From NCBI GenBank assembly GCA_001822215.1, contig MHQD01000030.1, forward strand, positions 1 through 5,677: 5,677 nucleotides of DNA. Direction: 5' to 3'. Shown in pieces: positions 1 through 5,677 of this stretch. The notes below the pieces were generated by a model. It searched no databases, had not been told where the DNA came from, and saw only the letters and a list, made by a program, of their open reading frames with translations. The stretch comes from Candidatus Sungbacteria bacterium RIFCSPHIGHO2_01_FULL_50_25. Its GTDB lineage: Bacteria; Patescibacteriota; Minisyncoccia; Sungbacterales; HO2-52-23. A program made the translations under genes and the position numbers. Position 1 is the stretch's first letter. Every line of letters starts with the position of its first letter.

Positions 1-41
1 AAGAGCGGGGGGTGGTCAGTGCAAGTCTGACTCTGGGCACA
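1..41. other. Unassigned segment downstream of the glutaredoxin gene
   Basis: Nothing assignable. A weak imperfect inverted repeat, GTGC...GCAC at 20-41, has no following U-run, so I do not call it a terminator. No tRNA cloverleaf can be built here on either strand. Confidence 0.3.
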
Positions 42-284
42 TCAGATCGAAATATCGAGTAATTTAGCCAAGGTACCGCGGTCGAAGCCGACAACTATAT
101 CTTTGCCATCAATCACTATAACCGGCACACCCATCTGCCCGCTTTTTTCAACCATCTCTTGCCTCTTAGCCGTATCAGTACCGACATTGTAGTCAGTGAA
201 AGGGACATTATGGGCGGCGAAAAACTCCTTAGTCATGTGGCAGAAGTGGCAGCTCTCAGTTGAGTAAATCTCTACTTTCCTCAT
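42..284 (-). CDS. Small glutaredoxin-like thiol redox protein (80 aa)
   Basis: A single-domain glutaredoxin/NrdH-like protein. The thioredoxin fold is recognisable: the first beta strand (VEIYS, residues 4-8) leads into the redox motif C12-H-F-C15 at the start of helix 1. The cis-proline loop is G52-V-P54-V, followed by a strand and the G66-F-D glutathione or substrate-loop signature. The pattern, including the SGQMGVPV stretch, resembles the short 'Uxx-star' glutaredoxin-like family; that assignment is from memory. It should reduce disulfides in the cytoplasm, but the partner is unknown. I chose the ATG at 284 because its ATGA overlaps the TGA stop of the upstream septum gene, GGAG lies 3 nt upstream, and the protein then begins as family members do. 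A GTG at 323 would add 13 unconserved residues. It is probably co-transcribed and translationally coupled with that gene. The stop is TGA. Confidence 0.9.
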   Translation of the reverse strand: MRKVEIYSTESCHFCHMTKEFFAAHNVPFTDYNVGTDTAKRQEMVEKSGQMGVPVIVIDGKDIVVGFDRGTLAKLLDISI

Positions 285-664
285 TTGCTCCGCATTATAG
301 CAGACCAAAGTCTTTTGTACCACGGTAATGCTCGATCATCGGTCGAACTGGCAGCTCCGGGATCATCAACAACGACAGCAACATATTCGCCTGCCTGTGT
401 TACGTTGAACTTCTCCTTTATTTCACCTTTGATTCCTTCTTCGGTCTCTAGACGAGCGATACCTTCTCTAAGTTCTTGTTCCCGGAGAACTAAAGCAGCC
501 GCTTTCTTTTCCAAATCCTTCGAGCGCCCCGAGCTTTCCCGCTCTTTGCCCATAACCCCCAGAGCCCCTTTGACAAGAAAAAAGGCGATAATCGATAAAA
601 TAATAATCGAGGGAATGGAGTAAATGGTGCGCCTGATTCTCTGTTTTCTTTGCAACTCTCTCAT
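281..664 (-). CDS. DivIC/FtsB-like septum formation initiator family protein (127 aa)
   Basis: A bitopic membrane protein of the DivIC/FtsB type, which in other bacteria joins FtsL and FtsQ/DivIB in the divisome. Order of elements: a basic cytoplasmic N-terminus (residues 1-13, RKQRIRR), one transmembrane helix (about 17-37), a charged coiled coil (about 46-76, rich in E/K/R with Leu spacing), then the family block E73-T-E-E-G-I followed by EKFNV and a hydrophobic strand (about 94-99). The C-terminal tail (111-127) has a Trp-rich basic segment of unknown role. The length is near that of FtsB/DivIC proteins. The ATG at 664 has no Shine-Dalgarno sequence, but a perfect TATAAT lies 8 nt upstream, so the mRNA is probably leaderless. 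The stop TGA overlaps the glutaredoxin start. Whether it is functionally FtsB or DivIC cannot be told from sequence. Confidence 0.85.
   Translation of the reverse strand: MRELQRKQRIRRTIYSIPSIIILSIIAFFLVKGALGVMGKERESSGRSKDLEKKAAALVLREQELREGIARLETEEGIKGEIKEKFNVTQAGEYVAVVVDDPGAASSTDDRALPWYKRLWSAIMRSK
288..291 (-). promoter_or_regulatory. Ribosome binding site (GGAG) of the glutaredoxin gene
   Basis: GGAG on the minus strand lies 3 nt before the ATG at 284 and inside the end of the DivIC/FtsB-like gene. The spacing is short, but together with the ATGA overlap it supports this start over the GTG at 323. Confidence 0.5.
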
Positions 665-677
665 ATCTTAGTATTAT
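650..677 (+). promoter_or_regulatory. Promoter of the 34-aa membrane protein gene (TTGCAA, 16 bp, TATTAT)
   Basis: On the plus strand TTGCAA (650-655) and TATTAT (672-677) are separated by 16 bp. The start codon at 685 lies 7 nt after the -10, so the predicted transcript begins at or next to the ATG. The -35 lies inside the divergent septum gene, and the -10 overlaps the minus-strand TATAAT. This is pattern matching only, but a 20-bp gap between divergent starts must hold or adjoin both promoters. Confidence 0.5.
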
Positions 678-678
678 A
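673..678 (-). promoter_or_regulatory. -10 element (TATAAT) for the DivIC/FtsB-like and glutaredoxin operon
   Basis: A perfect TATAAT on the minus strand ends 8 nt before the ATG at 664. Transcription would start at or within 1-2 nt of the start codon, giving a leaderless mRNA, which fits the lack of a Shine-Dalgarno sequence. No good -35 hexamer is seen at 16-18 bp spacing (the sequence there reads about CTCCTA). Confidence 0.55.
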
Positions 679-684
679 TTACAT

Positions 685-789
685 ATGCTATTCGATAGGA
701 GACACAGGAAGAAAGTTAAAATGGTTTGGATGGTACTCTCTATCCTCATCATTTTGAGCATGATTCTTCTCTACTCGCCCTTCTTCTAA
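685..789 (+). CDS. Small single-pass membrane protein (34 aa), unknown function
   Basis: A 34-codon frame from ATG to TAA. The product starts MLFDRRHRKKVK, a strongly basic segment, followed by one hydrophobic helix (about residues 13-30, MVWMVLSILIILSM and on) and a short aromatic end, YSPFF. By the positive-inside rule the N-terminus should be cytoplasmic with the helix in the membrane. It fills almost all the space between the septum gene and lepA, is divergent from the former and has its own promoter-like sequence 7 nt upstream. There is no Shine-Dalgarno sequence before the first ATG. An internal ATG at 721 has AGGAAG about 10 nt upstream but would lose the basic segment. I recall similar tiny 'basic segment plus one helix' proteins in Parcubacteria-type genomes but cannot verify homology. 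No function is proposed. Confidence 0.65.
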   Translation: MLFDRRHRKKVKMVWMVLSILIILSMILLYSPFF

Positions 790-798
790 AGACCGAGA

Positions 799-2613
799 CT
801 AACCGTGGCGGATCATTTTAAGAAAAACGTCTTGAGGGATATTGACTTTCCCGCGCTCTTTCATTCTCTTCTTACCTTTCTTCTGTTTCTCGCGAAGCTT
901 CATTTTACGGGTAATGTCGCCGCCATACATGTGTTGGGTAACGTCTTTTTTCATGCCACTTAGAGTGCGACTGGCATATATGCGACCCAGAGCTTTGGCT
1001 TGAATTTTAAGAGTGAACATTTGTCTAGGCAGGACAGCGGCAAGCTTATCCACATCCGATTCGGACTCTGTCTCTACTTGCCTGCGGGAGATTATTTTAG
1101 CGAAGGCAGGTACCACCTCATCGGCTATCAAGATGTCAAGACGAGTGACATCTGCCAGTCTTTCACCGGAGACAGAGTAAGAGATGGAACCGAAACCAGA
1201 CGTCACGCTCTTGAGCTTATCAAAGAAGCCTCTCATAAGTTCTCGAAGTGGCATTTCAAAGGTTAGTGAAGTCCGTGCCTCGCCGAAGTCATTTGTTTCT
1301 CCTAGCTCTGCTTCAAATTCATACAGAAGCTGGATAACCCGGCTGATGAATGCTGGTGGAACAATAACAGTGGCTCTCACCCACGGTTCCCAGACCGCAT
1401 TTATGAGATGGTCTTCTGGGAAAAAAGACGGGGTATATATATTACCTTCGCTTCCATCTTTATATACGATTCTATAGGTGATACTCGGCAAAGTTATCAC
1501 TAAAGGTAGACTAAATTCGCGCCTCAACCTTTCGGTGATAATCTCAAGATGAAGCATGCCGAGGAAACCGGCGCGGAAACCTCGGCCTAACACTCCAGAA
1601 GATTCTTCTTCGAAAGAGAAAGCGGAGTCGGATAATCTCAAGCGAAAGAGAGCTTGTTTCAGAGCCGTAAAGTAATCTTGATTCTCCGGATAAACGGAAG
1701 CCCAAACTACAGGGTGAGGTTTATGATAGCCCGCCAAGGCAGAACCGACATCTGTGCTAGAGGTGACAGTATCACCCACAGAGGCTATCCCGGGCTCCTT
1801 GATACCGGTGACAATATAACCTATTTCACCGGCTACAAGTTCTGGCACCTTTTTCTCCTCTGGGGCCAAGATACCCACCTCAAGAGACTGAAACTCTTTG
1901 TCTGCCACCTTGAATTTTAATTTATCACCCTGCTTCACAGACCCATTGAAAACACGCACGAAGACAATTACTCCCCGGTGGTTGGAATATTTGAAATCGA
2001 AGACAAGAGATCGGAAGGCTGTGCCGGCGATCGCGAATTTCCCTACTTGACCGTGAGCAGGCGCTGGTACACGCCTGACGATCTCGCCCAGAAGTTTCTC
2101 AACACCTTCGCCGGTCTTCCCGGACACTAGCAGAATATCTTCCTTCTTAACCTTTAGAAGTCCGATAATCTCATCCCGAACCTCCTCTATGCGAGCCAGA
2201 GGAGAATCTATTTTGGAGATTACAGGGATAATCTTGAGTCGGGCAGACTGAGCCATACCGAGAGTGGTTAATGTTTGGGCCTGTACCCCCTGCGTAGCAT
2301 CTACCAGAAGTATTGAGCCCTCCACTGCACCAAGCGCGCGCGACACTTCGTAAGAAAAATCAATATGTCCGGGGGTATCAATCAAATTCAAAATATATTC
2401 CGGTCCTGACCCGTTAGAAGCGCGGTAGCGCATTCTAACGGGTTGCATTTTGATAGTAATGCCACGCTCACGCTCAAGCTCCATCGAGTCTAGCACTTGT
2501 TCGCGCATTCTTCGCTCTTCTATCGTGCCGGTCAATTCAAGCATCCTATCTGCTAGGGTAGATTTGCCGTGGTCAATGTGCGCGATGATGCTAAAATTGC
2601 GAATATTCTCCAT
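799..2613 (-). CDS. lepA: Elongation factor 4 (LepA), ribosome back-translocating GTPase (604 aa)
   Basis: A complete translational GTPase of the LepA/EF4 family, which binds the ribosome, affects translocation and initiation, and helps under ionic or cold stress. Motifs: G1 A11-H-I-D-H-G-K-S18, switch I R50-G-I-T-I-K, G3 D79-T-P-G-H83, G4 S133-K-I-D136 (normally NKID) and G5 S164-G-K-T-G. Then follow the beta-barrel domain, the EF-G-like domains III and V (GFRAGFLGMLHLEI near 346-358; EPW at 409-411), and the LepA-specific C-terminal domain with Y563-G-G-D-I-T-R-K and a Lys-rich tail to residue 604. E. coli LepA has 599 residues. The ATG at 2613 matches the usual MxNIRNFSIIAHIDHGKS start; an in-frame TTG at 2658 would add 15 unconserved residues and overlap murJ. 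The start lies 19 nt after the murJ stop without a Shine-Dalgarno sequence, so coupling or a weak internal promoter may drive it. The stop is TAG. Confidence 0.97.
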   Translation of the reverse strand: MENIRNFSIIAHIDHGKSTLADRMLELTGTIEERRMREQVLDSMELERERGITIKMQPVRMRYRASNGSGPEYILNLIDTPGHIDFSYEVSRALGAVEGSILLVDATQGVQAQTLTTLGMAQSARLKIIPVISKIDSPLARIEEVRDEIIGLLKVKKEDILLVSGKTGEGVEKLLGEIVRRVPAPAHGQVGKFAIAGTAFRSLVFDFKYSNHRGVIVFVRVFNGSVKQGDKLKFKVADKEFQSLEVGILAPEEKKVPELVAGEIGYIVTGIKEPGIASVGDTVTSSTDVGSALAGYHKPHPVVWASVYPENQDYFTALKQALFRLRLSDSAFSFEEESSGVLGRGFRAGFLGMLHLEIITERLRREFSLPLVITLPSITYRIVYKDGSEGNIYTPSFFPEDHLINAVWEPWVRATVIVPPAFISRVIQLLYEFEAELGETNDFGEARTSLTFEMPLRELMRGFFDKLKSVTSGFGSISYSVSGERLADVTRLDILIADEVVPAFAKIISRRQVETESESDVDKLAAVLPRQMFTLKIQAKALGRIYASRTLSGMKKDVTQHMYGGDITRKMKLREKQKKGKKRMKERGKVNIPQDVFLKMIRHG

Positions 2614-2631
2614 ATGAGTTGTGAGAGGCAC

Positions 2632-2658
2632 TTTATACGATTTCCGGATCAGTGGCAA
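2632..2658 (-). promoter_or_regulatory. Possible internal promoter for lepA (TTGCCA, 15 bp, TATAAA)
   Basis: On the minus strand TTGCCA (2658-2653) and TATAAA (2637-2632) lie across the end of murJ, with a 15-bp spacer, shorter than the ideal 17. Each hexamer matches consensus at five of six positions. A transcript from here would have a leader of about 12 nt before the lepA ATG and no Shine-Dalgarno sequence. A chance match is quite possible. Confidence 0.3.
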
Positions 2659-4360
2659 TCACCTTCGTCTTCCAGAATTTACCATGGACAACGCGCCAAA
2701 TCTCGAAGAGTTCCCGATTCTTAAGAAGAGACAGGATCACAATACCCGCTAAGATAGCGACGAGTCCCGCGCCGAAACCTTGCAAGAAAATACCGACAAG
2801 AGAGGTGGTATCGAGTAGGGGGGCAAAAATATTTAACCCGACATAGGCGATCGAGCCCATAATGACGGAGGCCCCCAGCACATCGAAAAATGTTTTAACA
2901 ACCCCACGCGAGAAACCTCTGAATTGTCTCTCAAAGGCGACCCAGTGGATTAAACCGTTGATGATAGTGGCAATAGAAAAGCCCAAGGGCAGCATCAAAA
3001 CGGCCGTGTTGGTTAAATCTTCTACCTTGAGAAGCGCACTCACGAAATAACGAAATTCTTCTGAAAGGTAGAAGACCTTAATCAATCCCCAAGTGCCTAC
3101 CACCATAACAGCGGTTGAGACGAGATTGATGAAAAATGGTTTCCTGGTAAAGCCGGCGGAATAAAACCCTCTCATAAATAAGAGCGAGAGACATTGAAAC
3201 ATCGACGAAAGAACAAAGAGCGCTAGGCTCGCCGCGACGAGGCGGGTATCATCCCAACCAAAGAGTCCCGAACCAAGAATAACTCTGACAATTTGCGCGC
3301 GCAGGACAATAAAGAGCGCCGTCGCGGGCAACGACCAGAAGATGATAAACCTTGCGGTGATTGCCATCTGCTGTCTAAAAGCTTCGAGATTATTCTCCCT
3401 GAAACGTCTCGAGAGAGTTGGGAAGGCAGCCAGAGAATATGAAACACCGATGATAGAAAGCGGCACAGACTGGAGATTGAAAGAAAGCGAGAGAACAGAG
3501 ATGGAACCCGCCGCGACCAAGGATGCCAAAGAAACCAGGAAAATCATGGCGAGCGAACTCATGGATAAAGTCAGAGTCCGCGGCAGAGAGACCCTAGCCA
3601 CTTGGCGTATGACACTCCAATCAAAAAACCGGGCTTGCCCGCCGACCTGTCCGCCAAAGCCTTGGCGTCGGCGGAAGCCTAGGCGAAGGCGGGGGAAAAG
3701 ACCTGCCTTCAGTACAAACGGTACCTGCACCAGAGCATGCAAACTTGCTCCTACGACGACGCCGATAGCGACACCTAAAACGCCTAAGCGCGCGGTAAGA
3801 AAAATGATGCCGACAATAATACCGGCATTATATAAGAGCGGGGCGAGAGCATAGATAGTGAAGCGATTGTAAGCTTGGGTCAGAGAACCGAACAAATTCG
3901 AGAATCCTAAAATGATTGGTGAGAGTAACAGAATCCGAGAAATAAAGATGACTTCGGCGAGAGCCGGATCAGAGAAACCTTTGAATAAAATACCCGAAAC
4001 AGTGGGAATGAGAAAAAACGCTAGACCAGACACAAAGATAATGAGCAGCGAGAAGAAAGAGAAAATGTTGTCCACAAAATCGCGGAGTGCCGAGAGACTC
4101 TTGGCTTCCTTCTCGATGATAAACGGTATCAAGACCGAAAGTGAGACAACTGAGGCTACCGTGACAAAGAGGAAATCTGGAATACGAAATGCAGCATAAT
4201 AGATGTCGAGTTCTGTCGAGGCGCCAAAAATATGCGCTAGAAGCCTGTCGCGCAAGAAAGCGAGAACTTGAGAGAGGAAGGCAAACAATCCCAATAAGAG
4301 CGCCGCCTGATTGAGAGTATTTGTCTCTTTATAGAGAAACCCGAAAATCTTACGAACCAT
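2633..4360 (-). CDS. murJ: Lipid II flippase MurJ (MviN family), with an in-frame repeat insertion (575 aa)
   Basis: A polytopic MOP-superfamily membrane protein that moves lipid II across the cytoplasmic membrane for peptidoglycan synthesis. Family signs: the N-terminal block with F35-L-R-D-R and H43-I-F-G-A-S, D52 and F58-R-I-P-D in TM2, and many hydrophobic helices (about 13-14 predicted). L259-P-R-T-L opens the second half; its arginine (R261) sits about where E. coli R270 lies in TM8. At 575 residues it is longer than E. coli MurJ (511), partly from C-terminal helices and partly from an Arg/Gly-rich insertion near residues 223-244 encoded by a GC-rich palindromic element, in the loop joining the two halves. 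The ATG at 4360 overlaps the end of the upstream TPR gene by 11 nt, with GGAAAG about 8 nt upstream, so coupling is likely. The stop TAA lies 19 nt before lepA. Confidence 0.95.
   Translation of the reverse strand: MVRKIFGFLYKETNTLNQAALLLGLFAFLSQVLAFLRDRLLAHIFGASTELDIYYAAFRIPDFLFVTVASVVSLSVLIPFIIEKEAKSLSALRDFVDNIFSFFSLLIIFVSGLAFFLIPTVSGILFKGFSDPALAEVIFISRILLLSPIILGFSNLFGSLTQAYNRFTIYALAPLLYNAGIIVGIIFLTARLGVLGVAIGVVVGASLHALVQVPFVLKAGLFPRLRLGFRRRQGFGGQVGGQARFFDWSVIRQVARVSLPRTLTLSMSSLAMIFLVSLASLVAAGSISVLSLSFNLQSVPLSIIGVSYSLAAFPTLSRRFRENNLEAFRQQMAITARFIIFWSLPATALFIVLRAQIVRVILGSGLFGWDDTRLVAASLALFVLSSMFQCLSLLFMRGFYSAGFTRKPFFINLVSTAVMVVGTWGLIKVFYLSEEFRYFVSALLKVEDLTNTAVLMLPLGFSIATIINGLIHWVAFERQFRGFSRGVVKTFFDVLGASVIMGSIAYVGLNIFAPLLDTTSLVGIFLQGFGAGLVAILAGIVILSLLKNRELFEIWRVVHGKFWKTKVIATDPEIV
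3631..3694. repeat. GC-rich palindromic element inserted in frame in murJ
   Basis: An imperfect palindrome with outer arms CCCGCC (3638-3643) and GGCGGG (3688-3693), middle arms CCGCC (3651-3655) and GGCGG (3670-3674), and an inner perfect hairpin CGCCAA-AGCC-TTGGCG (3652-3667). It is far richer in G+C than its flanks. Read on the minus strand it encodes roughly RLGFRRRQGFGGQVGGQAR, low in complexity and unlike MurJ relatives. The reading frame stays intact. The form resembles short interspersed palindromes that enter coding genes in frame, like Rickettsia palindromic elements, and I recall similar GGCGGG-type palindromes scattered in Parcubacteria genomes. Only one copy is present here, so its repeat nature is inferred. 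Confidence 0.6.
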
Positions 4361-5677
4361 TATTAAGGCTTTCCAATACGGCTTTCACTTCTTCACTGTC
4401 TGGATTAGTGACTAAGAGAGCTTCAAATTGCGCTCGAGCCTCATCCAACCGCCCAAGTCGAGCTAGAGTTAAGCCGAGATAATACTTGGCATTGGCATAA
4501 TCGGGCGCCGAGACAAGCGCGAGGGTGAAGGCATCGGCCGCGCCGACAAAATCTCCATTAGAATATTTCAGCAAGCCCAATTCAAAGTAGATGCCGGGAT
4601 TGTTAGGCATTAAGAGAGCTAAGCGTTCAGCAGAGACAATGGCACCGGCCACGTTGCCTGCTTGTACCTCCAGTTGAGCAAGCAAGAGATAAGCATCGGC
4701 ATAATCTTCCTTGAGAGCAATGGATCTTCTGATAAACGAGCGCGCTCCCTCAACGTTGCCCCTATTGAACTCCAATCTCGCTAGGAAAAGCGGCAATTCC
4801 GGATTATTAGGATTCCTCTTACTAGCTTCAGAATAAGCGAAAAGGGCATTCTCATAAGAGCCAACCACGGATAAGGGCTCCGGTACCAAAGCGCTGTAAA
4901 TCATGCCAAGCGACACCCAGTTTTGGTAACCGGCCGGGTTAGCACTAACGGCCAATCTCGCCGCTTCTATACTCTTTCTCAAAGCTTCTTCAAAAACTGC
5001 CCGGTTTTCTTCAGGAGTGCCTGTGGTGGCAGATGCCGCTACTTGAGCCTTGGCAAAGTTGATCCGTGAAAGCGCGACATAATACGTATCTAGCTTGGAA
5101 AAGCTTACCGCTTTATTGAGCCTTTCTTCTATCTCGGAGAGAGAGGCACCGGCAGTATTAGAAAGGTCAACCGCCTTCTTAAAGTGGAAAGCTGAGACCG
5201 TCTTATTGAACCCTGCCCAACCAAGGAAAAGGGCTCCGAGTGTGACCACCGTGATGAGGACAATCGAGATAAAGCGAGTTTGTGGAGACTCTTTCAAGCT
5301 AAAGGAACGAGAAGGAATAACACCAGACTCCCGACAGAGAGAGACAAAGAGCCCGGAGAAAATAAAGGCAAATATAAGCATAGTGGCCGATGGAGCATAG
5401 AGGAAGCTCGCGGCCCAAAGGAAAAAGGTGATTAAGAAAGCAGAAACGAGCGTAAAGCGTTCGGCTCTCGATTCTGAAACGCGGTTTAAGACCTTAACCC
5501 CCAGAAGAATAAGAAAGACGAAAAAAATCAACCACAAAGCCGAGCCGGCGATGCCAGTGGAGGCTATCTGCGTCGGGATAAAACCTATGCCAAACGGAAA
5601 GGCTACAGCCCAGAAAGGAGTGGTGTTCACATCGACCGGCTTGTAAACTAGCCAGTCACGCCCAAAGCTATTGGGGC
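4350..5677 (-). CDS. Partial O-antigen-ligase-like membrane protein with C-terminal TPR domain (5' end beyond window)
   Basis: The frame stays open to the window edge, so the start lies outside; the GTG at 5630 is probably an internal Val. The first visible residues, PNSFGRDWLVYKP, possibly preceded by Gly, fit the 'GxGPxxF' loop of O-antigen ligase/Wzy-type polymerases. Counting from the GTG, four membrane helices follow (about 24-48, 58-78, 82-98, 119-140); the first, after STGIAG, matches the 'E/STGxxG' helix of those enzymes. Residues 145-230 form an alpha-helical linker, then TPR-type repeats at about 233-273 (degenerate), 277-310, 311-343, 345-377 and 378-410, probably outside the membrane. 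It could link or polymerise glycans, or only organise an envelope complex; the sugar substrate is unknown and the catalytic N-terminal half is not visible. It precedes murJ with an 11-nt overlap, supporting an envelope role. The stop is TAA. Confidence 0.8.
   Translation of the reverse strand, partial: PNSFGRDWLVYKPVDVNTTPFWAVAFPFGIGFIPTQIASTGIAGSALWLIFFVFLILLGVKVLNRVSESRAERFTLVSAFLITFFLWAASFLYAPSATMLIFAFIFSGLFVSLCRESGVIPSRSFSLKESPQTRFISIVLITVVTLGALFLGWAGFNKTVSAFHFKKAVDLSNTAGASLSEIEERLNKAVSFSKLDTYYVALSRINFAKAQVAASATTGTPEENRAVFEEALRKSIEAARLAVSANPAGYQNWVSLGMIYSALVPEPLSVVGSYENALFAYSEASKRNPNNPELPLFLARLEFNRGNVEGARSFIRRSIALKEDYADAYLLLAQLEVQAGNVAGAIVSAERLALLMPNNPGIYFELGLLKYSNGDFVGAADAFTLALVSAPDYANAKYYLGLTLARLGRLDEARAQFEALLVTNPDSEEVKAVLESLNNGS

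Noticed and set aside
20..41. Possible terminator or tRNA-like fragment after the glutaredoxin gene
   Set aside because: Only a 4-bp outer stem with mismatches, no U-run, and no cloverleaf can be built on either strand.
468..761. 97-codon minus-strand frame across the septum gene and the small divergent gene
   Set aside because: It overlaps two better-supported genes in other frames and shows no family pattern.
1075..1112. Inverted repeat (TACTTGCCT and AGGCAGGTA, 20-nt loop) inside lepA, partly similar to the murJ palindrome (shared GCCTTCGC on the minus strand)
   Set aside because: One mismatch, the encoded residues align with the normal LepA sequence without insertion, and the flanks are of ordinary composition; most likely chance.
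3601..3668. CTTGGCGT repeated at 3601 and 3661
   Set aside because: An 8-bp match in a region with normal MurJ coding at the first site; too short to call a target-site duplication.
3342..3854. 170-codon open frame on the plus strand opposite murJ
   Set aside because: Low-complexity Arg/Lys/Thr-rich translation with no recognisable domain, fully antisense to a clear MurJ frame; its basic run comes from the palindromic element.
4350..5630. Reading the TPR protein as a complete 426-residue gene starting with GTG at 5630
   Set aside because: The frame stays open to the window edge and the upstream residues (PNSFGRDW and on) fit the protein family, so the gene is cut by the window.

Overview
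The window looks like a piece of a small-genome bacterial chromosome, most likely a candidate phyla radiation (Patescibacteria/Parcubacteria-type) organism. This is inferred from tight gene packing, a LepA whose C-terminal tail diverges from the E. coli pattern, a short DivIC/FtsB-like protein, an O-antigen-ligase-type protein fused to tetratricopeptide repeats, starts without Shine-Dalgarno sequences, and a GC-rich palindromic element inserted in frame in a protein gene. TGA ends two genes and never interrupts a coding frame, so the genetic code appears standard (not the TGA=Gly code of Gracilibacteria/SR1). No rRNA, tRNA, CRISPR array or transposase is visible.

Layout, left to right. Positions 1-41 hold nothing I can assign. 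A minus-strand pair follows: a DivIC/FtsB-like septum protein (281-664) and a small glutaredoxin (42-284), joined by an ATGA stop/start overlap. A 20-bp spacer (665-684) separates the septum gene from a divergent plus-strand gene for a 34-residue single-pass membrane protein (685-789). That spacer carries overlapping -10 elements on both strands, each about 8 bp from a start codon, so both transcripts are probably leaderless or nearly so. The small gene meets the end of lepA tail to tail with a 9-bp gap.

From 799 to the right edge runs one minus-strand operon, transcribed right to left: an O-antigen-ligase/TPR membrane protein (5' end outside the window), murJ (lipid II flippase; overlaps the previous gene by 11 nt) and lepA (elongation factor 4; starts 19 nt after the murJ stop). 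The murJ gene contains a roughly 60-bp palindromic element that adds an Arg/Gly-rich segment to a predicted loop.

Together the genes concern cell-envelope building (lipid II export, possible glycan ligation or polymerisation), division (DivIC/FtsB-like), translation under stress (LepA) and thiol redox (glutaredoxin). I see no defence system or mobile island. The best leads are the in-frame repeat in murJ, the symmetric leaderless promoter, the unlisted small membrane protein, and a non-canonical G4 motif (SKID) in LepA.
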